In this document: piece by piece, positions 26,299 to 34,929 of the stretch
Position numbering within the stretch: position 1 is the first letter of the stretch
Layout: each line of letters begins with the position of its first letter
Assembly (NCBI RefSeq): GCF_009193255.1
Contig: NZ_WACG01000007.1
Span: forward strand, 124,001 to 188,000
Reading direction: 5' to 3'
Source: Arthrobacter koreensis
GTDB lineage: Bacteria; Actinomycetota; Actinomycetes; Actinomycetales; Micrococcaceae
Length of the DNA: 64,000 nt
Made by a program: the position numbers and the translations under genes
The notes under the pieces: generated by a model
What the model was told of the DNA's origin: nothing
What the model saw: the letters and a program-made list of their open reading frames with translations, nothing else
The model's database searches: none

Positions 26299-27819
26299 AT
26301 GCCAGGAACCCGCTGGTTCTCCGCTGCGGCGGGAGCAGTGGCGGCCGGAATCGCGGCCGCGGCAGGCGAACTTGCCGCAGCCGCGCTCAGCCCCTCCCTC
26401 TCACCGGTCACTGCCGTGGGATCGGTAGTGGTGGATGCCGTTCCAGCCCCGGTCAAGGACTGGGCCATCGCCGTCTTCGGCACCTCGGACAAGACCGCGC
26501 TGCTGGCTGGCATGCTGCTCCTCATCCTGGGTCTGGGAGCACTCTGCGGCCTGCTGGAGTCCCGGCGGCCGCCGTGGGGATCCGTGCTCCTGGCCAGCTT
26601 CGGGATCCTTGGTGCCGCCGCAGTTCTCACACGCGCCCAGTTCAGCCCGCTCGCGCTGCTTCCTCCGCTTGTCGCCGGCCTTGCCGGCGTCCTGGTACTC
26701 CGCGGACTCACGGCGCGGATCCGCCGCTACGGGCAGTCCACCGAGACGGGAGCCCGACGACGGGACGTCCTGATCGCGGTTGGCGGGGGAGCCGCCGTGG
26801 CTGCGGTGGGCGGCGGCCTGGCCGCGGCAGCGCGCAGCTCGCAGGTGGCTGTGGATGACCTGCGCGCGAACCTGCAGCTTCCGGCACCCGTGCAGCCTGC
26901 GGCGGCCGTTCCTGCGGGTGCGGAATTGGGTGTTCCGGGCGCCGAACCACTGATCACTCCCAACCCGGACTTCTACCGCATCGATACCGCGTTGAGGGTG
27001 CCCCTGATTAACCCGGACAGCTGGCGGCTGCGCGTTACCGGGATGGTGGACCGGGAAGTCGAGATCTCCTACGCGGACCTGCTGGCCAAACCGCTGCAGG
27101 AGAGCTGGGTGACCCTTGCCTGCGTCTCCAACGAGGTGGGCGGATCGCTGATCGGCAACGCCAGATGGCTTGGCTGGCCGGTGCGGATCCTCCTCGCGGA
27201 AGCGGGCGTGCAGCCTGGGGCGGACATGGTGCTGTCGCGAAGCGAGGACGGCTGGACAGCCACCACGCCGCTCGAAGCGCTTACGGATCCGCGTGACTCA
27301 CTGCTCGCTGTGGCCATGAACGGGGAGCCGCTGCCTCCCGAACACGGTTTTCCAGTGCGCCTCGTGGTTCCCGGACTGTACGGCTACGTATCGGCAACCA
27401 AGTGGGTGACGGAATTGACGGTTTCCCGCTTCGCGGACGAAACCTCGTACTGGACGGACCGAGGCTGGTCCGAACGCGGGCCCGTCAAGCTCTCCTCACG
27501 CATTGATACGCCCGCCAGGGGAGCGAAGGTCGCCGCCGGGAAAACCACGGTGGCGGGGGTGGCCTGGGCACAGCACACGGGCATCAGCGGCGTGGAGATC
27601 CGGGTGGACGACGGCGCCTGGCAGGACACGCGGCTGGCTGCCGGGATCTCGGCGGACACCTGGCGTCAGTTCGCGGCCGACGTCGACCTCCCGGAGGGCG
27701 AGCACACCCTCACGGTGCGGGCGATCGATGCCAAGGGCAACGTGCAGGACGAAGCGCAGCGTCCGGTGGTCCCGGACGGCGCAACCGGGCTGCACTCCAT
27801 CCGCGTCACCGCGGGCTGA
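26299..27819 (+). CDS. Membrane-anchored molybdopterin-dependent oxidoreductase (sulfite-oxidase fold)
   Basis: 506 residues. Four N-terminal helices (about 8-30, 67-88, 95-112 and 117-135) precede a fifth segment that begins with GARRRDVLIAVGGGAAVAAVGGG (151-173), resembling a Tat signal core. The exported part is a sulfite-oxidase-type domain with the molybdenum-ligand cysteine C275 in TLACVSNEVGG, then GNARWLGWPVRILL, and a C-terminal immunoglobulin-like dimerisation domain from about 400. It probably acts outside the membrane; donor and acceptor are unknown. GGAG precedes ATG 26299. Placement within the cofactor block fits a molybdoenzyme. Confidence 0.85.
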   Translation: MPGTRWFSAAAGAVAAGIAAAAGELAAAALSPSLSPVTAVGSVVVDAVPAPVKDWAIAVFGTSDKTALLAGMLLLILGLGALCGLLESRRPPWGSVLLASFGILGAAAVLTRAQFSPLALLPPLVAGLAGVLVLRGLTARIRRYGQSTETGARRRDVLIAVGGGAAVAAVGGGLAAAARSSQVAVDDLRANLQLPAPVQPAAAVPAGAELGVPGAEPLITPNPDFYRIDTALRVPLINPDSWRLRVTGMVDREVEISYADLLAKPLQESWVTLACVSNEVGGSLIGNARWLGWPVRILLAEAGVQPGADMVLSRSEDGWTATTPLEALTDPRDSLLAVAMNGEPLPPEHGFPVRLVVPGLYGYVSATKWVTELTVSRFADETSYWTDRGWSERGPVKLSSRIDTPARGAKVAAGKTTVAGVAWAQHTGISGVEIRVDDGAWQDTRLAAGISADTWRQFAADVDLPEGEHTLTVRAIDAKGNVQDEAQRPVVPDGATGLHSIRVTAG

Positions 27820-27834
27820 GCCGTGCCGGTCCGC

Positions 27835-27840
27835 TAGGGT
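27835..27840 (+). promoter_or_regulatory. -10 box of the tyrosine phosphatase gene, leaderless type
   Basis: TAGGGT ends 6 bases before ATG 27847. Confidence 0.45.
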
Positions 27841-27846
27841 CGGAGC

Positions 27847-28659
27847 ATGGCGATCCACAAGCTCGGGGGCACGTACAACTTCAGGGACACCGGTGGCCTG
27901 CCACTGGCCGACGGCGGCACCACAGCCTGCGGGGTCCTTTACCGGTCCGACGCCATCAGCTCGCTGACGCCGACGGGCCTGGCAGACCTGGCCGGCTCCG
28001 GAATCCGGGTCATTATCGACTACCGCACACCAGCGGAGCAGAAGATGGCCCCGGACCGCCTCCCGGCAGCCAGGGAGGTGGAAAAGGTGGACCTCCCGCT
28101 GCTCGAAGGAGCATTCACCGGGATGGCCGGGGAGGCCATGCAGCGTGCGGCGGCGTCGGGTGATCCGGCAGCCGCACGGAAGGCAATGGAGGCAGCGCTT
28201 GAACGGCTGCCCACCCTCGGCCAGCTCTACATCGGGATGCTGGAGCACGGCGCCGCCAACTTCGCACGCACCGCTGGAGAGGTTGCGGCGGGGGAGGGCG
28301 CAGTGCTGATCCACTGCACCGCAGGCAAGGACCGCACCGGAGTCGCCGCGGCCCTGCTCCTGGACGCCGCCGGCGCCGACAGGGACGCCGTCGTGGCTGA
28401 TTACGAACGCAGCGGGCAGGACCTGGCGGGAGAGTGGTCGGACCGGATGCTGGGAATGGTTGGGAGCATGGGCGTCCCGCTGACGGAACAGATAGTCACC
28501 CTGATTACGCGCGCGCCTGCGGAAGCCATCCAGTCCGCACTGGGCTGGGTCGAGGAGACCTATGGCTCCGCCGCCGCGTACCTCAGGGCCGGCGGGCTGA
28601 CAGATACTGAGCTCACCCGGCTGCGTGCCCGCCTGCGGCAGCCGCGCGCCCAGGCATAG
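27847..28659 (+). CDS. Tyrosine/dual-specificity protein phosphatase (PtpB-like)
   Basis: 270 residues. The P-loop is HCTAGKDRTG with C157 and R163 (CX5R). Like MptpB it begins NFRDTGGLPLADG and has YRSDAISSLTPTGLADLAGSGIRVIIDYRTPAE, the usual start of this bacterial family. Substrates may be phosphotyrosine, phosphoserine/threonine or phosphoinositides. No signal peptide is visible, so it is probably cytoplasmic, though MptpB-type proteins can leave the cell. It lies among molybdenum cofactor genes but carries its own -10 box, so the association may be chance. Confidence 0.85.
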   Translation: MAIHKLGGTYNFRDTGGLPLADGGTTACGVLYRSDAISSLTPTGLADLAGSGIRVIIDYRTPAEQKMAPDRLPAAREVEKVDLPLLEGAFTGMAGEAMQRAAASGDPAAARKAMEAALERLPTLGQLYIGMLEHGAANFARTAGEVAAGEGAVLIHCTAGKDRTGVAAALLLDAAGADRDAVVADYERSGQDLAGEWSDRMLGMVGSMGVPLTEQIVTLITRAPAEAIQSALGWVEETYGSAAAYLRAGGLTDTELTRLRARLRQPRAQA

Positions 28660-28689
28660 ACTCATGCGCAAAAGAAAGACTGGATACGG

Positions 28690-29940
28690 GTGGGAAACGT
28701 GAGTGCAGGCAGCCGGGTGCATCCCGTGGCAGAACACCAGGACACCGTCCGTGCGCTGCTGGCAGACAGCCTGCAGCAGCGCGTCCAGCAGCGCAGCCTC
28801 GTCGAAGCAGCCGGACGCATCCTGGCCGGTGACGTCACCGCGCCGCGCAGCCTGCCGCCGTTCGCCAACTCGCAGATGGACGGTTACGCGGTAAGGTCCG
28901 CCGAGCTGGCCGGACCGGACGGGAGCACCGTCGAGCTGCAGGCAGCAGCGCCCATCCCCGCAGGTGCTGCGGCCCCCGCGCTGCGCCCGGGAACCGCGGC
29001 CCCCATCATGACCGGCGCCATGCTTCCGGCCGGAGCGGACGCCGTCGTCCCGATTGAACGTGCGCAGCCGGATTCCTTCTTCGATCCCGCAGACCTCGCC
29101 GGGGCCCGTGTGCTCCTGCCGCGCGGAGTCCCGGCAGGACAGTTTGTCCGGACAGCCGGCAGCGATATTCCCTCCGGAACCCGGGCACTTGCCGGGGGCA
29201 CGCTGCTGGGACCGGCCCAGCTGGGCCTGCTGGCAGCCCTGGGTATTGCAGCCGTGCCGGTGCTGGCACCGGTGCGCGTGATGTTGCTGAGTACCGGGGA
29301 CGAAGTAGTTGAACCGGGCCAGGACCTCGCTCCGGGACAGATCCACGACGCCAACACCACCCTCCTGGCGGCCAGCCTCCGCGACGCCGGAGCGGAAGTG
29401 GTCCGCTCCCGGATTCTCGCGGATTCCCCGGCGGACTTCAGGAGCGCCCTGCGCGATGAACTCTCATCCGGCAGGGCAGACCTTGTGGTGACCACCGGCG
29501 GCATCAGCAAGGGTGCCTATGAAGTAGTGCGGCTTGCGCTGGAAGCGGAGGGCGTCGAGTTCTTCCCGGTGGCGATGCAGCCGGGCGGCCCGCAGGGTGC
29601 CGGCCGGGTTGACGGCGTCCCGTTCCTCGCGTTTCCCGGCAACCCGGTCAGCGCGCTGGTCTCCTTCGAGGTCTTCCTGCGCCCCGCGCTGACGGCGCTC
29701 ACCGGACTTCCCCGGCCCCGTCCCGCCCTCAGCGCGGTCCTGGACGAGACGGCGGACAGCCCCGAGGGAAAATTGCAGGTGCGGCGGGGACTCTTCCGCA
29801 ACGGACGAGTGGGGATGGTCGGCGGGCCCGGCTCCCACCTGGTCCATGCCCTGGCCGAGTCCAACGCGCTCGTCCTCGTCCCGGAAGGCACCGGACGGGT
29901 AGAAGCCGGCTCGGAAGTGACAGTATGGCTCTTGGAGTAA
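28690..29940 (+). CDS. moeA: Molybdopterin molybdenumtransferase MoeA
   Basis: 416 residues if GTG 28690 is used; GTG 28699 is equally possible. It inserts molybdenum into adenylated molybdopterin. Signatures are SLPPFANSQMDGYAV, the repeated P-G-x-A-A-P-IMTGAMLPAGADAVV region, STGDEV, DANTTLLAASL, the MPT-binding TTGGISKGAYEVV and FLAFPGNPVSALVSFEVFLRP. The four-domain architecture is complete. It begins the moeA-moaC-moaB-moaE run. Confidence 0.95.
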   Translation: MGNVSAGSRVHPVAEHQDTVRALLADSLQQRVQQRSLVEAAGRILAGDVTAPRSLPPFANSQMDGYAVRSAELAGPDGSTVELQAAAPIPAGAAAPALRPGTAAPIMTGAMLPAGADAVVPIERAQPDSFFDPADLAGARVLLPRGVPAGQFVRTAGSDIPSGTRALAGGTLLGPAQLGLLAALGIAAVPVLAPVRVMLLSTGDEVVEPGQDLAPGQIHDANTTLLAASLRDAGAEVVRSRILADSPADFRSALRDELSSGRADLVVTTGGISKGAYEVVRLALEAEGVEFFPVAMQPGGPQGAGRVDGVPFLAFPGNPVSALVSFEVFLRPALTALTGLPRPRPALSAVLDETADSPEGKLQVRRGLFRNGRVGMVGGPGSHLVHALAESNALVLVPEGTGRVEAGSEVTVWLLE

Positions 29941-29982
29941 GCCAACGCACAGGCTTAGAAGCACCATCGAAAGGACCCGAAC

Positions 29983-30477
29983 ATGTCCGGGGAAGAACGC
30001 TCCGGGGACGCACCGGCCCTCACCCACGTCCGCGCGGACGGCACCGCCCACATGGTTGACGTCTCCGCCAAGGCCGAAACCTCCCGCGAAGCCACCGCCC
30101 AGGCAGTCCTGAAGACCACCGAAGACGTGGTCCGGCTGCTCAGCGACGGAAACCTGCCCAAAGGCGATGCCTTTGCCGTATCCCGCGTCGCCGGGATCAT
30201 GGCCGCCAAGCAGACCTCGAACCTGATCCCGCTGTGCCACCCGCTGCCCATCACCAAGGTGACCGTGGACTTCGAGCCGCAGGAGAGCACCATCCTCATG
30301 AAGGCCACCGTGAAGACCAAGGCCCTCACCGGCGTCGAAATGGAGGCCCTGACCGCGGTTTCGGTCACAGCGCTGACGCTCTATGACATGGTCAAGGCCG
30401 TGGACAAGCATGCCGTGGTCTCAGACATCATGGTGCTGGCAAAGTCCGGCGGCAAGAGCGGAGACTGGAGCCTGTGA
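29983..30477 (+). CDS. moaC: Cyclic pyranopterin monophosphate synthase MoaC
   Basis: 164 residues. It completes cPMP formation after MoaA. Conserved residues are present: LTHV followed by [41 protein letters not shown] (with the catalytic His and Lys region), and [26 protein letters not shown] near the end. ATG 29983 has AAAGGA upstream. The stop overlaps the next gene in GTGA. Confidence 0.96.
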   Translation: MSGEERSGDAPALTHVRADGTAHMVDVSAKAETSREATAQAVLKTTEDVVRLLSDGNLPKGDAFAVSRVAGIMAAKQTSNLIPLCHPLPITKVTVDFEPQESTILMKATVKTKALTGVEMEALTAVSVTALTLYDMVKAVDKHAVVSDIMVLAKSGGKSGDWSL

Positions 30478-30974
30478 GCCGCCGCACCGACCCTGCGCCG
30501 CGCCGGACGGCCGCCATCCTGGTTGCCTCCACACGGGCAGCTGCCGGGATCTACCAGGATGAGGCCGGACCGCTGCTGCAGGACTGGCTGTACAGCCGCG
30601 GCTATGACGTTGTGCTCGCCGAAGTGGTTCCCGACGGCGAGCAGGTTGGCGCTGCGCTGCACCGCATGCTCGCCCTGGAGCCTTCGGTGTTGATCACCAG
30701 CGGCGGGACCGGCATCAGTTCCACGGACGCCACGCCGGAACAGACCCTGCCTCTGCTGGACCGCCAGGTTCCCGGGATCATGGAGGCGCTGCGTGCGCAT
30801 GGGCTGACCAAAACCCCCATGGCTGCGCTGACGCGCGGATACGCCGGGACAGCCGGGAGGACGTTCGTGCTGAACCTGCCCGGCTCGCCGTCCGGCGTCA
30901 CGGATTCACTGGAGGTCCTGGAGCCGGTTCTTGGACATATCTGCGGCCAGCTGGAGGGCATCAATGAGCACTAG
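30474..30974 (+). CDS. moaB: MoaB/Mog family molybdopterin adenylyltransferase
   Basis: 166 residues from GTG 30474, which overlaps the moaC stop. [17 protein letters not shown] is the signature of the MPT-binding fold and [25 protein letters not shown] the terminal motif. The family activates molybdopterin with ATP for MoeA. MoaB and Mog are hard to separate by sequence; I use moaB because actinobacterial moaC neighbours are generally so named. Confidence 0.9.
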   Translation: MSRRTDPAPRRTAAILVASTRAAAGIYQDEAGPLLQDWLYSRGYDVVLAEVVPDGEQVGAALHRMLALEPSVLITSGGTGISSTDATPEQTLPLLDRQVPGIMEALRAHGLTKTPMAALTRGYAGTAGRTFVLNLPGSPSGVTDSLEVLEPVLGHICGQLEGINEH

Positions 30975-31404
30975 CGAAGTAGTTGCGGCAACTGTCAGTG
31001 ACTCTGCCCTGGACACCGAAACCGCCTACACCGGGGTTTGGACGCCGGAGGCAGGCGCGGTTGTCACCTTCAGCGGAATCGTGCGGAACCACGACGGCGG
31101 CAAGGACGTGCGTTCGCTCGGTTACAGTGCGCATCCAACCGCCACGGCGGTGATCTCCGACGTTGCGGTCCGGATCGCCGCGAAGTATGACGGAGTGCGA
31201 ATCTGGGCAGCCCACCGAACCGGTCCGCTGGAAATCGGCGATGCCGCACTGGTGGCAGCCGTGGCCTCTGCCCACCGGGGAACCGCCTTCGCGGCGTGCT
31301 CGGAACTGGTTGACACCGTGAAGGCGGAGGTGCCCATCTGGAAGGAACAGGTCTTCGCTGACGGCACCGTGGAGTGGGTAGGCGTCAGTAACGCCCCGGC
31401 ATGA
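30964..31404 (+). CDS. moaE: Molybdopterin synthase catalytic subunit MoaE
   Basis: 146 residues from ATG 30964, which overlaps the end of moaB by 11 bases. Key motifs are VVTFSGIVRNHDGGKDVRSLGYSAHPTA, AAHRTGPLEIGDAALVAAVASAHRGTAFAACSELVDTVKAEVPIWKEQ, including the active-site lysines in VKAEVPIWKE. It receives sulfur from MoaD. The next gene, dapB, starts 17 bases later with its own -10 box. Confidence 0.95.
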   Translation: MSTSEVVAATVSDSALDTETAYTGVWTPEAGAVVTFSGIVRNHDGGKDVRSLGYSAHPTATAVISDVAVRIAAKYDGVRIWAAHRTGPLEIGDAALVAAVASAHRGTAFAACSELVDTVKAEVPIWKEQVFADGTVEWVGVSNAPA

Positions 31405-31408
31405 CCGG

Positions 31409-31414
31409 TAATCT
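31409..31414 (+). promoter_or_regulatory. -10 box of dapB, leaderless type
   Basis: TAATCT ends 6 bases before ATG 31421, just after the moaE stop. Confidence 0.5.
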
Positions 31415-31420
31415 GGATCC

Positions 31421-32179
31421 ATGAGCAATAAACTGCCCGTCGCGGTGCTGGGAGCCACCGGTCGCATGGGATCCGAAGCAGTTCAAGCCGTGGAAGCGGC
31501 ACCGGACATGGAACTGGTAGCTGCGCTTGGCCGGAAGGATCCGCTGCAGACCCTGGTATCCGCCGGCGCGCGGTACGTGGTGGACCTGACCGTTCCGGAC
31601 AGCACCGAGGCCAATGTCCGCTTCGCCGTCGAACACGGCATGCACGCGGTGGTGGGGACCACCGGCTGGGACGCCGGGCGCCTCGAGCGGCTGGACGCCC
31701 TGCTTGCCGGGCACCCCGAGACCGGCGTGCTGATCGCCCCGAACTTCGCCCTCGGCTCCGTGCTCGCCTCCGCGTTCGCGGCCAAGGCGGCACGGTACTT
31801 CGAATCGGTGGAAATCGTTGAGCTGCACCACCCCAACAAGGTGGATGCGCCGTCGGGCACCGCCGTCCGCACCGCGGAGCTTATGGCTGCCGCCCGGGCG
31901 GAGGCCGGTATCCCGGCGTCTCCGGACGCAACCACCAAGGAGGTCCCGGGTGCCCGCGGTGCCGACGTCGACGGCATCCGGGTGCACTCGGTGCGCCTTC
32001 GCGGGCTGGTTGCGCACCAGGAAGTCCTGCTGGGCGGCGAGGGCGAGCAGCTCACCATCCGCCACGATTCGTACGACCGGGCCTCCTTCATGCCCGGTGT
32101 CCTCCTGGGCCTGCGCGAAGTAGCTGCGCACCCGGGCCTCACCGTCGGACTCGACGGCTACCTCAACCTGAACGCCTAA
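31421..32179 (+). CDS. dapB: 4-hydroxy-tetrahydrodipicolinate reductase
   Basis: 252 residues. It reduces the DapA product with NAD(P)H in the lysine/diaminopimelate pathway that feeds peptidoglycan. The Rossmann motif is VLGATGRMGSEAV (9-21); the catalytic patch is ELHHPNKVDAPSGTA with H136, H137 and K140. C-terminal strands RHDSYDRASFMPGVLLGLR close the tetramer domain. dapA lies 1.8 kb on and dapF 16.6 kb on. Confidence 0.96.
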   Translation: MSNKLPVAVLGATGRMGSEAVQAVEAAPDMELVAALGRKDPLQTLVSAGARYVVDLTVPDSTEANVRFAVEHGMHAVVGTTGWDAGRLERLDALLAGHPETGVLIAPNFALGSVLASAFAAKAARYFESVEIVELHHPNKVDAPSGTAVRTAELMAAARAEAGIPASPDATTKEVPGARGADVDGIRVHSVRLRGLVAHQEVLLGGEGEQLTIRHDSYDRASFMPGVLLGLREVAAHPGLTVGLDGYLNLNA

Positions 32180-32190
32180 GGAAACCTGCG

Positions 32191-32673
32191 TTGTCCACTT
32201 TCTTCTCCGGACTGTTCCAAAACAAGGCCAAGATCGGCGTCCTGCTGGTCACGGTGCTCCTGGTGTTCTACATCCTGGTGGTCGCCCAGCGCGGCTGGCT
32301 GCTGCTGACTTCCGACGGGCTCGTGACGAAAGCGATGGGTGCGGCGTACTTCGTCCTGCCCGCGGTCGGTGTCTGGGCGCTGGTCCGTGAGCTGCTCTTC
32401 GGCGTGAAGACCGAGAAGATGGCCCGGATCCTCGCGGACGAGGGCGGCCTGCCGGTTGACAACCTGCCGCGCACCCCGGGCGGCCGGATTGTCCGCGAAG
32501 CCGCAGACGCCGAGTTCCCCAAATACCAGGCCGAGGTGGAGGCGGACCCGGAACAGTGGCGTGCCTGGTTCCGCCTCTCCTGCGCCTACGACGCCGCCGG
32601 GGACCGCAAGCGTGCCCGTTCGTCGATGCGCGAGGCCGGCAAGCTGTTCAGCGCCTCAGTTCCGGCCAGCTGA
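32191..32673 (+). CDS. Membrane protein with TPR-like C-terminus
   Basis: 160 residues. Two hydrophobic helices (about 14-34 and 48-68) are followed by a soluble part whose last 50 residues (EVEADPEQWRAWFRLSCAYDAAGDRKRARSSMREA) match a single tetratricopeptide-type helix pair. No specific family is recognised. TTG 32191 is the start (AGGAAAC upstream) 12 bases after dapB, so it follows dapB in one transcript. Its last codons lie within an 18-bp tandem duplication. Confidence 0.75.
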   Translation: MSTFFSGLFQNKAKIGVLLVTVLLVFYILVVAQRGWLLLTSDGLVTKAMGAAYFVLPAVGVWALVRELLFGVKTEKMARILADEGGLPVDNLPRTPGGRIVREAADAEFPKYQAEVEADPEQWRAWFRLSCAYDAAGDRKRARSSMREAGKLFSASVPAS

Positions 32674-32692
32674 CCAGTTCCGGCCAGCTGAC
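32657..32692 (+). repeat. Perfect tandem duplication of 18 bp
   Basis: CAGTTCCGGCCAGCTGAC occurs at 32657-32674 and 32675-32692. The first copy contains the stop codon of the TPR-like gene, so the second lies in untranslated sequence. Confidence 0.9.
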
Positions 32693-32740
32693 TCTTTCAG
32701 CCGGCTGGCTGGTTCCGCCGTCTTACCGCCGTGTGGGTGC

Positions 32741-33913
32741 CTAACGCCGCTCCCCGGTGAGTTTCCCATCCCGAGCCAGCCGTGAGGCACCCGAAGCCAC
32801 GGTCTCCAGCGGTCCGCGGGAACCGAGCTTGAAGAAGGCGATTCCGAGCAGCACTGCGGCAGCTGCCTGCGGCCAGAACACCCAGGACGGGTCCAGCGGA
32901 GGATCCTGCGCGTCAACTATCGCCATTACCCAGATGTGCATGCTGTAGAGCGTGAGGGTCATGGCGCCTGCGGCGGAGAGCGGCAGCAGCAGGTTCGGGC
33001 GTGCCCGGGTCAGCAGCAGGCAGGCGCCAACGACGGCGGCCGATGTGCCGCAGGTGTGCAGCAGGTCCAGCGTGGTTCCCGAGTGCGGTGCACTCACCGC
33101 AAGCCACCACCAGGAGCCGGATTGCTCGACGCCGGTGAGGTTGACCTCCAGCATCCGGCCGATCGGCCAGCGCCGGCCGGATTCCGTTGCCAGCAGTTCC
33201 GCGAAGCCGCCGGCATCGATGAGCAGGTAGGCACTGATGTACTTAGCGGCAACGGCAGAGAAGATTCCGCCGATCACCAGTCCCGCCTGCACCGGCAGGG
33301 ACCGGAGGTCCAGGCGCCCGATGACCATTCCCACCAGCAGGTAGCTCAGCCACTGCACGGTGGGATAGAAGCCGGTGAAGAACACGTCGGCAGCAAGGGT
33401 GGCCGGCTCGGCAAAGTGTTCCCAGGTGATGTTCCCGCCCACGTCCGGCGGGTTGAGGTTCTCCTGCAGCCAGGGCCGCACCAGGTACGCCAGGACGGGG
33501 GAGAGGCAAATCCACCCGCCTGCCCACGCTGCAAGCCTGCCTAGGGACATGGAGGTGAAGGGCAGCACCATCAGGAACAGCACGGCGTAATGGAACAGGA
33601 TGATGGCAATTGACGTGTCCAGCCCGCCCAGCAGCAGGCCCACCAGGGCGATCACCGCGGCACGGGCCGCAATGCCGCGCCGGCTGGCACCGGGCGAGCG
33701 GCCGGTTCCCGGGTTCGTCCCGCCGGTGAGCAGGGCAAGGCCAATGCCGGCTACGACGGCGAACAGGGCAGAGGCCCGGCCGGAGAAAGCCAGTGCCACG
33801 AACGTGGGTTCACCCGTCGCAGGATCATACAACGGGAAAATGTGGGTGGACATCATGCCCAGCAGCGCCACCCCGCGGGCCGCATCGATGCCCGTCAGAC
33901 GCGTTCTGCTCAT
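32741..33913 (-). CDS. Polytopic membrane protein, DUF418/HGSNAT-like acyltransferase fold
   Basis: 390 residues with about ten helices. The N-terminus RLTGIDAARGVALLGMMSTHI is the mark of the DUF1624/HGSNAT and DUF418 group, in which a helix-1 arginine-aspartate pair and a histidine take part in acyl transfer. LYSMHIWVMAI near 315 is the typical C-terminal DUF418-like motif. The substrate is unknown; surface polysaccharide or lipid modification is possible. It is transcribed away from dapA, with 89 bases between the starts. Confidence 0.75.
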   Translation of the reverse strand: MSRTRLTGIDAARGVALLGMMSTHIFPLYDPATGEPTFVALAFSGRASALFAVVAGIGLALLTGGTNPGTGRSPGASRRGIAARAAVIALVGLLLGGLDTSIAIILFHYAVLFLMVLPFTSMSLGRLAAWAGGWICLSPVLAYLVRPWLQENLNPPDVGGNITWEHFAEPATLAADVFFTGFYPTVQWLSYLLVGMVIGRLDLRSLPVQAGLVIGGIFSAVAAKYISAYLLIDAGGFAELLATESGRRWPIGRMLEVNLTGVEQSGSWWWLAVSAPHSGTTLDLLHTCGTSAAVVGACLLLTRARPNLLLPLSAAGAMTLTLYSMHIWVMAIVDAQDPPLDPSWVFWPQAAAAVLLGIAFFKLGSRGPLETVASGASRLARDGKLTGERR

Positions 33914-33989
33914 TCCAGAATCGTCTCACAGGGCCCGGACTGCCAGGGCTGCGAGGGTGTCCGTTTGTCCCAATCGCAGCTCCAACAGG

Positions 33990-33995
33990 TAACGT
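33990..33995 (+). promoter_or_regulatory. -10 box of dapA, leaderless type
   Basis: TAACGT ends 7 bases before ATG 34003. Confidence 0.5.
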
Positions 33996-34002
33996 TTTAC
34001 CC

Positions 34003-34923
34003 ATGGCAGACTCTGATATTCGTTCCCGTCCGTTTGGAACCCTGGTGACCGCCATGGTCACCCCTTTCACAGCAGACGGAGAAGTTGACTTCGACGCCAC
34101 TGCGTTCCTGGCCAACAAGCTGGTTGAGGATGGCTGCGACGGCCTGGTTGTTTCGGGAACCACCGGCGAAACCTCCACGCTTGAGGACAGCGAAAAGGAA
34201 GACCTTTTCCGTGTCGTGGCGCAGACCGTCGGCGGCCGGGCGAAAGTCATTGCCGGTACCGGAACCAACCACACCTCCCACTCCGTCGAGATGGCCCGCC
34301 GCGCCGAGCGCGCCGGCGCCGACGGCCAGCTGGTAGTGACCCCGTACTACAACAAGCCGACGCAGGCGGGCGTCATCGCCCACTTTGACGCGGTATCGGC
34401 GGCAAGCGACCTGCCCATCATGATCTATGACATTCCGGGCCGCGCCGGAATTCCCATCGCCACGGAGACGATGTTCCGCCTCGCGGAGAGCCCCAAGGTC
34501 CTGGCGCTCAAGGACGCCAAGGCCGATTTCGCGGCCGTAACCCGCGTCCTGGCAAACACCACGCTCGACGTCTACGCCGGTGACGACGGACTGACGCTGC
34601 CGTGGATGGTGGCCGGAGCGGCCGGCGTCGTCAGCGTCAGTGCCCACGTTGCCACCGGTGCCTTCCGTGCCCTCGTTGACGCGGCCGCCGCAGGAGATTT
34701 TGACAAGGCCCGCAGGATCCACTTCGAACTGGATCCGGTAGTGCGAGCCGTAATGACACACATACCAGGTGCCATTTCCGCCAAGCAGATCCTGAAGATG
34801 CAGGGAGTGATCCCCAACGCGGCCGTACGGCTGCCGCTGGTTGCTCCCGATGCCATCGAAATGGAAGCTGTCCTGGCGGACCTGGCCGAAGCAGGATGGG
34901 ACTTTTCCCAGGACAAGGCGTAA
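34003..34923 (+). CDS. dapA: 4-hydroxy-tetrahydrodipicolinate synthase
   Basis: 306 residues, a TIM barrel that condenses pyruvate with aspartate semialdehyde. The Schiff-base lysine is K170 in KVLALKDAKADF; TTGE at 53-56 and YYNKP at 115-119 (with the proton-relay tyrosine in YYNKP) complete the site. ATG 34003 is preferred to the longer in-frame version because of the -10 box just upstream and the match of MADSDIRSRPFGTLVTAMVTPF to relatives. RNase J follows 6 bases later. Confidence 0.96.
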   Translation: MADSDIRSRPFGTLVTAMVTPFTADGEVDFDATAFLANKLVEDGCDGLVVSGTTGETSTLEDSEKEDLFRVVAQTVGGRAKVIAGTGTNHTSHSVEMARRAERAGADGQLVVTPYYNKPTQAGVIAHFDAVSAASDLPIMIYDIPGRAGIPIATETMFRLAESPKVLALKDAKADFAAVTRVLANTTLDVYAGDDGLTLPWMVAGAAGVVSVSAHVATGAFRALVDAAAAGDFDKARRIHFELDPVVRAVMTHIPGAISAKQILKMQGVIPNAAVRLPLVAPDAIEMEAVLADLAEAGWDFSQDKA

Positions 34924-34929
34924 TAAAAC

